A DNA stretch of 6,332 nt from the NCBI GenBank assembly GCA_019323235.1, contig JAHWHN010000060.1:1-6332 (forward strand), written 5' to 3'. The DNA is from Candidatus Woesearchaeota archaeon. Lineage in GTDB: Archaea; Nanobdellota; Nanobdellia; Woesearchaeales; JABIAG01. The translations under genes were made by a program, and so were the position numbers. Shown here piece after piece: positions 1 through 5,099 of the stretch. Every line of letters begins with the position of its first letter. Within the stretch, counting starts at the first letter, position 1. Below the pieces are notes generated by a model. That model did no database searches. It was not told the origin of the DNA and saw nothing but the letters and a program-made list of their open reading frames with translations.

Positions 1-5
1 AAATT

Positions 6-407
6 ATGAAAGAAATTGCTAAGGAAATTCTTTGTTTTACTTTAGCTTGCGGTTCTGTTGGAGGAGTTTATGAAACTTTAAGAAACGCATCTGTAGATCA
101 ATTTAAAGATAATAAACAAGTAATGGTTTATGGAAATCCTAATGCGAATTCTCAAACTGAAGGAATTGAATTAAAATTATTTGGAAATGAATTTTATCCT
201 TTTGGAGTTAATGAAACATATACTGATGTTCCAATTGCAACAAAATGTGATGAACATGGTTATCCAATAGAATTTTCTAAATTAGCAAAATTAACAGGAA
301 AAGTTTCTATTGATCCAAAATATGGAAGAGCTTTGGAAACAGAAGATGGAGATAAATATGTTTTAACATCTAGTCATGATTCACATTTTCTAAAAAAATT
401 AGATTGA
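6..407 (+). CDS. Hypothetical protein, 133 aa, first gene of a two-gene operon
   Basis: I do not recognise this protein. It is 133 residues if it starts at the ATG at 6, but only five bases lie upstream and the frame stays open to the edge, so a longer protein starting outside the window cannot be excluded. Residues 8-22 are mildly hydrophobic (ILCFTLACGSVGG) with Cys10 and Cys15. This could be a weak membrane or signal segment, but the n-region carries two Glu residues and the lipobox match (TLAC) is poor, so I do not call it exported. The rest is polar with alternating beta-prone segments (VMVYG, IELKLFG, KYVLTS), suggesting a small beta-rich fold. The stop codon TGA overlaps the ribosome binding site of the next gene, so the two are probably co-transcribed and co-translated. 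Confidence 0.7.
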   Translation: MKEIAKEILCFTLACGSVGGVYETLRNASVDQFKDNKQVMVYGNPNANSQTEGIELKLFGNEFYPFGVNETYTDVPIATKCDEHGYPIEFSKLAKLTGKVSIDPKYGRALETEDGDKYVLTSSHDSHFLKKLD

Positions 408-410
408 GGT
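406..410 (+). promoter_or_regulatory. Shine-Dalgarno site of the second gene
   Basis: GAGGT sits six bases before the ATG at 417 and overlaps the TGA stop (405-407) of the upstream gene. It fixes the start of the downstream gene and suggests translational coupling. The context GAGGTTAATAAATG closely matches the one before PPDK (GAGGTTAAAAAATG), so this looks like the standard signal of this genome. Confidence 0.75.
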
Positions 411-416
411 TAATAA

Positions 417-863
417 ATGAATTTGGAAGAAGAAATTAGGAAGGAAGAAAATTACATTATTGCTAAGGTTAGTGATTATGTTCCAGAAGTAGTAGAATCT
501 ACACATCCAAGATTTGTTGTGGGAACTAAGTTTGATTTTGGTTTTTTTCATTCTGCTTTATTTAATGATAATTATTCAGTTTTATTACAATCAAATAATT
601 CAAATAGTAATTATACTATTGTAGAAAGATTTGATCCTTCAGATAAAGATGAAGCGGCGGAAGCAGAAATTGTTAAGATGAGTAATAATAATGAAGCAGT
701 TTATGGTAAAGTTAAAGAAACTAACATGGATTATATAGATGGTTGGTGGATTAATAGAAAAGATTTAGCAAATAATTTAGATTCAAATGCAGGTTCTTAT
801 TTATTTAAAGTAAAACCTAAGAAAATAATGGGATTTGATCCAGATAAGCTTATTATCTTATAA
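417..863 (+). CDS. Hypothetical protein, 148 aa, second gene of the operon
   Basis: I do not recognise this family. The 148-residue protein begins with a charged helix-like stretch (residues 1-13, EEEIRKEE). A compact region follows with hydrophobic and aromatic segments (FVVGTKFDFGFFH, residues 33-45), then an Asn/Ser-rich linker (59-65), an acidic stretch (DKDEAAEAE, 76-84), and a tail with Trp110-Trp111 and a basic KVKPKK patch (131-136). There is no signal peptide, membrane segment or cysteine, so it is probably cytoplasmic. The start is well supported by GAGGT six bases upstream. It lies 9 nt after the first gene and ends in a T-rich stretch, so these two small genes appear to form a complete unit or the end of a longer operon entering from the left. 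Confidence 0.75.
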   Translation: MNLEEEIRKEENYIIAKVSDYVPEVVESTHPRFVVGTKFDFGFFHSALFNDNYSVLLQSNNSNSNYTIVERFDPSDKDEAAEAEIVKMSNNNEAVYGKVKETNMDYIDGWWINRKDLANNLDSNAGSYLFKVKPKKIMGFDPDKLIIL

Positions 864-879
864 TTTTATTTTAATTATT
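864..879 (+). terminator. T-rich 3' end of the two-gene operon
   Basis: Directly after the TAA stop is TTTTATTTTAATTATT, a U-rich stretch without a convincing stem. Archaeal RNA polymerase ends transcripts at U-rich tracts, helped by aCPSF1, so this is a plausible 3' end. AT-rich intergenic DNA makes such tracts common, so confidence is low. Confidence 0.35.
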
Positions 880-897
880 AAATATCTAATAAAATCC

Positions 898-913
898 CGA
901 AAGATTTATAAAT
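898..913 (+). promoter_or_regulatory. Archaeal promoter (BRE + TATA) of the proteasome beta gene
   Basis: A purine-rich BRE-like heptamer CGAAAGA (898-904) is followed directly by TTTATAAAT (905-913). Counting about 26 bases from the box centre puts transcription start near 935, giving a leader of about 24 nt that contains the GAGGGG ribosome binding site. This is the clearest promoter in the window. Confidence 0.65.
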
Positions 914-947
914 AAAACCCATTATATAACAAATTAATCGTTCTAAA

Positions 948-953
948 GAGGGG
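948..953 (+). promoter_or_regulatory. Shine-Dalgarno site of psmB
   Basis: GAGGGG ends five bases before the ATG at 959 and supports that start, which yields the short nine-residue propeptide expected of an archaeal beta subunit. Confidence 0.65.
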
Positions 954-958
954 TTTAG

Positions 959-1591
959 ATGGAAGACAATAAACTTAAGACAGGTACAACAACTGTAGGA
1001 ATCAAATTCAAGGATGGAATCATTCTAGCCGCTGATAGAAGAGCAACTGCAGGAAATTATATAGTAGACAAAAGCTGTGAGAAAGTATTCAATATTACTG
1101 AAGATTTAGCTTTAACAATGGCTGGGGCTGTTTCAGATGCTCAATTATTAGTTAAATTAATCAAAGCAGAATTACAATTGAGATTTTTAAAAACAAATAG
1201 AAAACCAACTGTAAAAGAAGCTGCAAATTTATTATCATCAATGATTTATCAAAACGCTAGAAGTTATTTTTCAGGCGGAACTCACTTTTTATTAGGAGGA
1301 AGAGATAATTCAGGTTACCACTTATATGATCTTTTCGTAGATGGTTCAATCATCGAAATAAAAGATTTTGTAAGTTCTGGTTCAGGTAGTGTTATTGCTT
1401 GGGGTGTTTTAGAAACAAGTTACACTGAAGGAATGGATTTAGAAGGAGCTAAAGTTTTAGCTATGAAATCTATTAACGCTGCTTTACAAAGAGACTCCGC
1501 TTCTGGTGGAGGATTAACTTTATTCACAATAACAAAAGATGGAGCTAAGAAAGTTATAGACAAATTATCATCAGTTAATGTGAGTGAGTAA
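959..1591 (+). CDS. psmB: Proteasome subunit beta (20S core, Thr protease)
   Basis: This is the catalytic beta subunit of the archaeal 20S proteasome, which degrades unfolded proteins fed in by AAA+ unfoldases in the cytoplasm. The nine-residue propeptide ends in TG, so self-cleavage would expose Thr10 (TG|TTTVG) as the N-terminal nucleophile. The supporting residues are in place: Asp26 (AADRRAT, Asp17 of the mature enzyme), Lys42 (CEKVF, mature Lys33), the GSGS loop at 141-144, and Asp179/Ser182 in RDSASGGG. At 210 residues it has normal length. The last motif reads SGGG where many homologues have SGDG, a minor variation. It has its own promoter and ribosome binding site and lies 53 nt before aCPSF1 on the same strand, an order also found in methanogens such as Methanocaldococcus. 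The alpha subunit is not in the window. Confidence 0.96.
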   Translation: MEDNKLKTGTTTVGIKFKDGIILAADRRATAGNYIVDKSCEKVFNITEDLALTMAGAVSDAQLLVKLIKAELQLRFLKTNRKPTVKEAANLLSSMIYQNARSYFSGGTHFLLGGRDNSGYHLYDLFVDGSIIEIKDFVSSGSGSVIAWGVLETSYTEGMDLEGAKVLAMKSINAALQRDSASGGGLTLFTITKDGAKKVIDKLSSVNVSE

Positions 1592-1600
1592 AAAAATAAT

Positions 1601-1608
1601 TTTATATT
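1601..1608 (+). promoter_or_regulatory. Possible TATA box of the aCPSF1 gene
   Basis: TTTATATT lies 44 bases before the aCPSF1 ATG and would place transcription start near 1630, giving a leader of about 15 nt without a Shine-Dalgarno site. The upstream BRE is not distinctive. The gene could instead be reached by readthrough from psmB. Confidence 0.3.
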
Positions 1609-1609
1609 C

Positions 1610-1629
1610 AACGAAAATTTTTTTTCGTT
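1610..1629 (+). terminator. Perfect hairpin between psmB and aCPSF1
   Basis: AACGAAAA (1610-1617) and TTTTCGTT (1622-1629) form a perfect 8-bp stem around a TTTT loop, with eight consecutive T in the middle and more T after it. It starts 18 nt after the psmB stop. It may end or attenuate the psmB transcript, or be a processing site inside a two-gene mRNA. Confidence 0.5.
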
Positions 1630-1644
1630 TATTTTAGTTTTAAA

Positions 1645-3549
1645 ATGGTAGATATCTTAAAAGAAATATTAAAGGAAATGCCCGATGCTGATAGATTAAT
1701 CTCTGATGCAGCGTACGAAGGGGCAAACATTGTGTTGTATACTAAAGATAAAAGTTTTTTTATCGATAATAATGACGTTATTAAAAATCTAGTAAATACT
1801 TTCAAAAAAAGAATTGAGTTAAGATTTGATCCTTCCGGAACTCTGGAAATGGAAAAAGCTCAAAAAATTATTGAAGAATTACTTCCTGATGAATCTAAAG
1901 CAGATTTAATTACATTTGATCCTCAAAGGTCTCAAGTAATTATTGAAACAGAAAAACCTGGTGTCGCAATAGGTAAAAAAGCTTCAATTTTACATGACAT
2001 TAAAGAAAAAACTCTTTGGGTTCCATTAATCAAAAGAACTCCAACAATTAGATCAAAATTAATTGAAGAAGTAAGAGGAGTATTATATCAAAATTCAGAT
2101 TATAGAAGAAAATTCTTACATTCATTAGGACAAAGAATTTATGGAAATTGGCAAAAAGGAAAAAGAGAAGAGTGGGTAAGAGTAACTCAACTTGGAGCAG
2201 GTAGACAAGTTGGAAGAAGTTGTATTCTACTACAAACTCCTGAGTCAAGTGTATTATTAGATTGTGGTATTGATCCAGCTTCTAATGATGATAGTCAATT
2301 CCCTTATTTAGATGCTCCAGAATTTGATATTGGGAAAATAGATGCAATTATTATTTCTCATGCACATCTAGATCATATTGGTTTATTACCAACATTATTC
2401 AAAATGGGTTACAGAGGACCAGTATATTGTACACCTCCAACAAGAGATGTAATGATTTTATCTTTATTAGATACTATTAAAATTATGCAATATGATAGAA
2501 AACCTTCTTTATTCGAAATAGATGATGTTAGAGAGATGGTAAAACATACTGTAACTTTAGGTTATGAAGAAGTAACTGATATTACTCCAGATGTAAGAAT
2601 TACATTATATAACTCTGGCCATATTCTTGGTGGTTCAATGGTTCATATGCATATTGGAAATGGTTTACATAATTTCTTGTATACTGCAGATATGAAATAT
2701 GGAAAAACTCAATTATTAGATCCAGCAGTAACTAAATTTCCAAGATTAGAATCAATGATGATAGAATCTACTTATGGTGGAAAAGATAATGTTCTTCCAT
2801 CAAGAGAAGAATCAGAAGAAGAATTGGGAAGATATATTGCTGAAACAATTAATGGTGGTGGAAAAGTTTTAATTCCTGTACTAGGTGTTGGAAGAGCACA
2901 AGAAGCAATGTTAATTGTTCACAAATTAATTGCTGATGGTCAAATTCCAGAAATTCCTGTTTTTATTGATGGAATGGTTTGGGATATAACAGCCATTCAT
3001 ACAGCATATCCTGAATACATGTCAAAATCTGTTCGACAATCTATATTTCAAAAAGGAGAAAGTCCTTTCTTATCACCAATATTCAAACAAGTAGCAAGTC
3101 CAAAAGAAAGAAAAAAAGTATTAGAAGAAACTGGACCTTGTGTAATTATGGCAACATCTGGTATGTTAATCGGAGGGCCATCTGTTGAATATTTAAGAGA
3201 GTTAATGGACAATCCAAAAAACACATTATGTTTTGTATGTTATCAAGCTGAAGGTTCTTTAGGAAAAAGAATCCAACGTGGTGAAAAAGAAATTTCTTTT
3301 GCAATGGGTGGAAATAAACACGAAGTTAACCCATTAAAAATGAGAGTTGAAACATTAGAAGGATTTACTGGTCACTCTGGAAGAAATCAGTTAATGAATT
3401 TCGTAAAAAGATGTAATCCTCAACCAAGAAAAATCATAATTAACCACGGAGAAAAAACTAGATGTCTAGATTTAGCTAGTTCAATTCATAAACAATGTAG
3501 AATTGAAACAGTAACTCCTAAAAACTTGGAAAGTGTAAGATTAAGATAA
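1645..3549 (+). CDS. aCPSF1: aCPSF1 / FttA: KH-domain beta-CASP ribonuclease and transcription termination factor
   Basis: This is the archaeal homologue of the CPSF73 endonuclease. In Methanococcus and Thermococcus this family cleaves nascent RNA at U-rich sites and terminates transcription. The 634-residue length matches the family. In order: N-terminal KH-like region (about 1-70), second KH domain (about 75-145), then a metallo-beta-lactamase core split by a beta-CASP insert. Zinc ligands are visible: SHAHLDH (His239, His241, Asp243, His244), GHILGG (His326) and TADMKYG (Asp349). Beta-CASP motifs are IESTYG (Glu374), FTGHSGR (His577) and NHGE (His601), so the enzyme should be active. The second KH GxxG loop reads GKKA (110-113), lacking the final Gly. 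No Shine-Dalgarno precedes the ATG, so translation may be leaderless or depend on psmB readthrough. The start fits the usual family N-terminus. Confidence 0.96.
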   Translation: MVDILKEILKEMPDADRLISDAAYEGANIVLYTKDKSFFIDNNDVIKNLVNTFKKRIELRFDPSGTLEMEKAQKIIEELLPDESKADLITFDPQRSQVIIETEKPGVAIGKKASILHDIKEKTLWVPLIKRTPTIRSKLIEEVRGVLYQNSDYRRKFLHSLGQRIYGNWQKGKREEWVRVTQLGAGRQVGRSCILLQTPESSVLLDCGIDPASNDDSQFPYLDAPEFDIGKIDAIIISHAHLDHIGLLPTLFKMGYRGPVYCTPPTRDVMILSLLDTIKIMQYDRKPSLFEIDDVREMVKHTVTLGYEEVTDITPDVRITLYNSGHILGGSMVHMHIGNGLHNFLYTADMKYGKTQLLDPAVTKFPRLESMMIESTYGGKDNVLPSREESEEELGRYIAETINGGGKVLIPVLGVGRAQEAMLIVHKLIADGQIPEIPVFIDGMVWDITAIHTAYPEYMSKSVRQSIFQKGESPFLSPIFKQVASPKERKKVLEETGPCVIMATSGMLIGGPSVEYLRELMDNPKNTLCFVCYQAEGSLGKRIQRGEKEISFAMGGNKHEVNPLKMRVETLEGFTGHSGRNQLMNFVKRCNPQPRKIIINHGEKTRCLDLASSIHKQCRIETVTPKNLESVRLR

Positions 3550-3573
3550 AATCTTAATCAATTCTTTTTTTTT
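3539..3573 (+). terminator. Stem-loop plus T9 at the end of aCPSF1
   Basis: GATTAAGAT (3539-3547) and ATCTTAATC (3551-3559) form a perfect 9-bp stem with an AAA loop. Its left arm contains the last codons and the first base of the TAA stop. After five bases comes a run of nine T (3565-3573). This resembles a bacterial intrinsic terminator although the stem is AT-rich. In archaea the U-run alone would be the active part. Confidence 0.6.
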
Positions 3574-3643
3574 CAAAAAGTTTATACAGCATCATTACGC
3601 TTTGCTTCATTCTGAGCATAAACTTTTTTTCAAAAAGTTTATA
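3567..3643 (+). repeat. Compound repeat: 20-bp direct repeat plus nested inverted copy
   Basis: TTTTTTTCAAAAAGTTTATA occurs exactly at 3567-3586 and 3624-3643, 57 bp apart. Its part AAAAAGTTTAT (3575-3585 and 3632-3642) also occurs inverted as ATAAACTTTTT at 3618-3628. The middle copy can therefore pair with the right copy (11-bp stem, 3-nt loop) or with the left copy (11-bp stem, 32-nt interval), and these two structures exclude each other. The interval 3587-3617 is visibly richer in G and C than its surroundings. Together, 3575-3628 looks like a tiny element with 11-bp terminal inverted repeats. No transposase or coding potential is present. Confidence 0.75.
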
Positions 3644-3645
3644 TA
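3631..3645 (+). promoter_or_regulatory. Promoter (BRE + TATA) of the lysozyme gene
   Basis: CAAAAAG (3631-3637) acts as a BRE-like heptamer before TTTATATA (3638-3645). About 26 bases from the box centre falls at 3667-3668, exactly the ATG at 3668, so the mRNA is predicted to be leaderless. The box lies in the right arm of the hairpin described for the compound repeat. The left repeat copy carries a second candidate box (TTTATA, 3581-3586). Confidence 0.6.
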
Positions 3646-3667
3646 TTCTATTCTAAATAATTTAGTT

Positions 3668-4618
3668 ATGTCTTGGTTTAAAAAGAATCTATCAAAAATT
3701 GCATTAGCATTATCGATTGCTTCTTCACTAGTTTCTTGCGTTAATAAAGAAATTAAACATTTTGAACAAATAAACGAAGAATCTAAAGATAATTTAAAAT
3801 TATCAAAAATCTATATTCTAAAAGAAGAAGAGAAAATTTCAAAAAGATTATTCTTACAGTTAAAAGTTTCTCAAAATTATGAACTTAAAGGAGATGAGTT
3901 AGCAAAAGAAGGTTCTTTTAGAGAAGCTATGATAAATTATCAACATTCTTTTAAAAAAAATCAACAAGCATTAGATGATTTAGAATTATTAAAAATAGAA
4001 TTTAATAAAGCTAAAATAGATAATCAAGAAGAAAAAAATAAAATAATAGATCTTGAAAGAAATCTAAAAGAAAGAAAAACTCAAATTTATTTAAAATATA
4101 AAAAAGCAAAAGATCAAAGCACTAATCAAATGTCTGATGTAGGTAGTTTATCAATTTCAGATAAAGGTGTAGATTTCATAAAAGGTTATGAAAAATTTAG
4201 AGCTGAAGCTTATCAATGTGAAGCGGGAAAGTGGACAATTGGTTTTGGTCATACTGATGGAGTTAAATTTGGTGATAAAACTGATATTACTAAAGCAACA
4301 AGAATTTTTAAAGAAGATTTGAAGGTTTATGAAGCGGCAGTAAAAAAATATGTTAAAGTAAAATTATCTCAGAATCAATATGATGCATTAGTTTCTTTAT
4401 GTTTTAACATCGGTGAAACATTATTTAGAAAAAGTGATCTAGTCAAAGATTTAAACAATGGTTTGTATGACAAAGTTCCTTCAAGAATGAAGGAATGGAT
4501 TAAAGTAAGAAATCCTAGAACAAAAGAACTAGAAAAGTCTAATGGTTTAATTAATAGAAGAAATGATGAAGTAGACATTTGGCTATATCAAAGATATAAT
4601 ATTAAAAGCAAATTCTAA
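3668..4618 (+). CDS. Exported, probably lipid-anchored protein with C-terminal GH24 (T4/P1-type) lysozyme domain
   Basis: The 316-residue protein should cleave the glycan strand of bacterial peptidoglycan. I chose the ATG at 3668 over one at 3602. It sits where transcription should begin for a leaderless mRNA, and it begins with a proper signal peptide: basic WFKKNLSK, hydrophobic IALALSIASS, then a lipobox-like LVSC with Cys24. Residues 25-165 are charged, helical and coiled-coil-like, with a TPR-like stretch at about 75-105 (GDELAKEGSFREAMINYQHSF). The GH24 domain spans about 163-310: catalytic Glu175 (GYEKF), Cys184 where T4 lysozyme has Asp, Thr190 in WTIGFGHT, FNIGE (246-250) and GLINRR (293-298). 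The Glu-Cys-Thr spacing (9, 6) equals that of T4 Glu11/Asp20/Thr26. The GH24 domain is normally phage or bacterial, so transfer is likely. No other phage gene is near. The alternative to a lipoprotein is a membrane-tethered signal-arrest-release enzyme. Confidence 0.88.
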   Translation: MSWFKKNLSKIALALSIASSLVSCVNKEIKHFEQINEESKDNLKLSKIYILKEEEKISKRLFLQLKVSQNYELKGDELAKEGSFREAMINYQHSFKKNQQALDDLELLKIEFNKAKIDNQEEKNKIIDLERNLKERKTQIYLKYKKAKDQSTNQMSDVGSLSISDKGVDFIKGYEKFRAEAYQCEAGKWTIGFGHTDGVKFGDKTDITKATRIFKEDLKVYEAAVKKYVKVKLSQNQYDALVSLCFNIGETLFRKSDLVKDLNNGLYDKVPSRMKEWIKVRNPRTKELEKSNGLINRRNDEVDIWLYQRYNIKSKF

Positions 4619-4636
4619 AAACAATTAAATAAAAAA
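4614..4636 (-). terminator. U-rich 3' end of the glutaredoxin transcript
   Basis: Read on the minus strand, the stop is followed by a strongly T-rich stretch (TTTTTTATTTAATTGTTTTT). It lies in the 18-bp gap between the two convergent genes and overlaps the lysozyme stop codon, so the two transcripts probably overlap at their 3' ends. Confidence 0.45.
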
Positions 4637-4867
4637 TTAAAGATGTAATAATTCTTTAACTCTTTCTTTGTTAAATCCAACTATATACTCATTGCCAATT
4701 TGAATTACTGGAACACCCATTTGGCCGGATTTATCAATCATCTCATTTCTAGCTTTAACATCTGCTGCAACATCTATATCTTCAAATTCAACCTTATTTT
4801 CTTTCAAAAAATCTTTAGCCATATGACAATATGGGCATGTAGGTGTTGAATAAACTTTAACTTTCAT
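4637..4867 (-). CDS. Glutaredoxin-like thiol oxidoreductase, YruB family
   Basis: This is a small thioredoxin-fold protein for disulfide reduction or thiol exchange in the cytoplasm. With the start at 4867 it has 76 residues, normal for YruB/NrdH-type glutaredoxins. The N-terminal strand MKVKVYSTPT leads into the redox motif CPYC (Cys11, Cys14). GVPV at 51-54 supplies the cis-proline (Pro53), and EYIVGF (60-65) gives the glycine turn before the last helix. A start at 4882 (81 aa) is possible, but the five extra residues GVPTM are atypical, and their codons contain a G-run correctly spaced to be the ribosome binding site for 4867. It is convergent with the lysozyme gene and divergent from PPDK. 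The electron donor and targets cannot be read from the sequence. Confidence 0.92.
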   Translation of the reverse strand: MKVKVYSTPTCPYCHMAKDFLKENKVEFEDIDVAADVKARNEMIDKSGQMGVPVIQIGNEYIVGFNKERVKELLHL

Positions 4868-4874
4868 AGTTGGT

Positions 4875-4880
4875 ACCCCC
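4875..4880 (-). promoter_or_regulatory. Ribosome binding site that decides the glutaredoxin start
   Basis: On the minus strand GGGGGT lies seven bases before the ATG at 4867. It is a wobble version of GGAGGT and resembles the GAGGGG used by psmB. It supports the 76-residue start over the one at 4882, which has no such site. Confidence 0.5.
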
Positions 4881-4905
4881 ATTTAATACAATGGTATTGT
4901 TTTCT

Positions 4906-4919
4906 ACATTTATAAATGT
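4906..4919 (-). promoter_or_regulatory. Palindromic TATA region, probable glutaredoxin promoter
   Basis: ACATTTATAAATGT is a perfect 14-bp palindrome containing TTTATAAAT on both strands. On the minus strand it predicts a start near 4886 and a leader of about 19 nt to the ATG at 4867, matching the ribosome binding site. A second box (TATATAAA on the minus strand, 4922-4929) would give a leader of about 33 nt. Because the box is symmetrical, plus-strand use towards PPDK cannot be ruled out. Confidence 0.5.
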
Positions 4920-4981
4920 TGTTTATATATGTTAAATAATTAATTTAAATGCTAAAAATATTGGATTTTTAAATAATAAAT

Positions 4982-4990
4982 TTTATAAAT
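4982..4990 (+). promoter_or_regulatory. Probable TATA box of PPDK
   Basis: TTTATAAAT, the same box as at psmB, would set transcription start near 5012 and a leader of about 88 nt. Weaker alternatives are TATTATAA (5013-5020) and TATTTAAAT (5072-5080). The last would give a leaderless mRNA, which conflicts with the good ribosome binding site at 5089-5093. Confidence 0.45.
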
Positions 4991-5018
4991 GGGTACTTTT
5001 GCTGAATAATTATATTAT

Positions 5019-5037
5019 AATTACGTGGGGTGTAATT
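5019..5037 (+). other. Hairpin in the predicted PPDK leader
   Basis: AATTAC (5019-5024) and GTAATT (5032-5037) form a 6-bp stem around the G-rich loop GTGGGGT. A second GGGG follows at 5038-5041. G-runs are scarce in this AT-rich intergenic DNA. I match it to no known riboswitch class. Confidence 0.3.
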
Positions 5038-5088
5038 GGGGAAATTTTAATTTGAAATCAGATAAAAATTCTATTTAAATTACATCTA

Positions 5089-5093
5089 GAGGT
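5089..5093 (+). promoter_or_regulatory. Shine-Dalgarno site of PPDK
   Basis: GAGGT lies six bases before the ATG at 5100, in nearly the same context as the site before the gene at 417. It fixes the PPDK start. Confidence 0.75.
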
Positions 5094-5099
5094 TAAAAA

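Noticed and set aside
6..60. Lipoprotein signal in the first gene (TLAC around Cys15)
   Set aside because: The n-region is acidic as well as basic, the hydrophobic stretch is short and the -3 position is Thr; too weak to call.
1420..1611. Minus-strand open frame of 63 codons opposite psmB
   Set aside because: It lies almost wholly antisense to a clear proteasome gene and shows no ribosome site or recognisable domain; a coding shadow.
2048..2248. Minus-strand open frame of 66 codons inside aCPSF1
   Set aside because: Antisense to conserved coding sequence; the Leu/Phe-rich translation is what AT-rich antisense produces.
3587..3617. Possible tRNA-like or small RNA gene in the GC-richer core between the repeats
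   Set aside because: Only 31 bases, no cloverleaf, and its internal pairing (CAG/CTG and isolated pairs) is weak; treated as the core of the repeat element.
4375..4578. Minus-strand open frame of 67 codons inside the lysozyme gene
   Set aside because: Antisense shadow of the GH24 domain, whose motifs run through on the plus strand.
5007..5023. TAATTATA-T-TATAATTA inverted repeat
   Set aside because: Made only of A and T in AT-rich intergenic DNA, so it is easily expected by chance; kept only as part of the PPDK upstream region.
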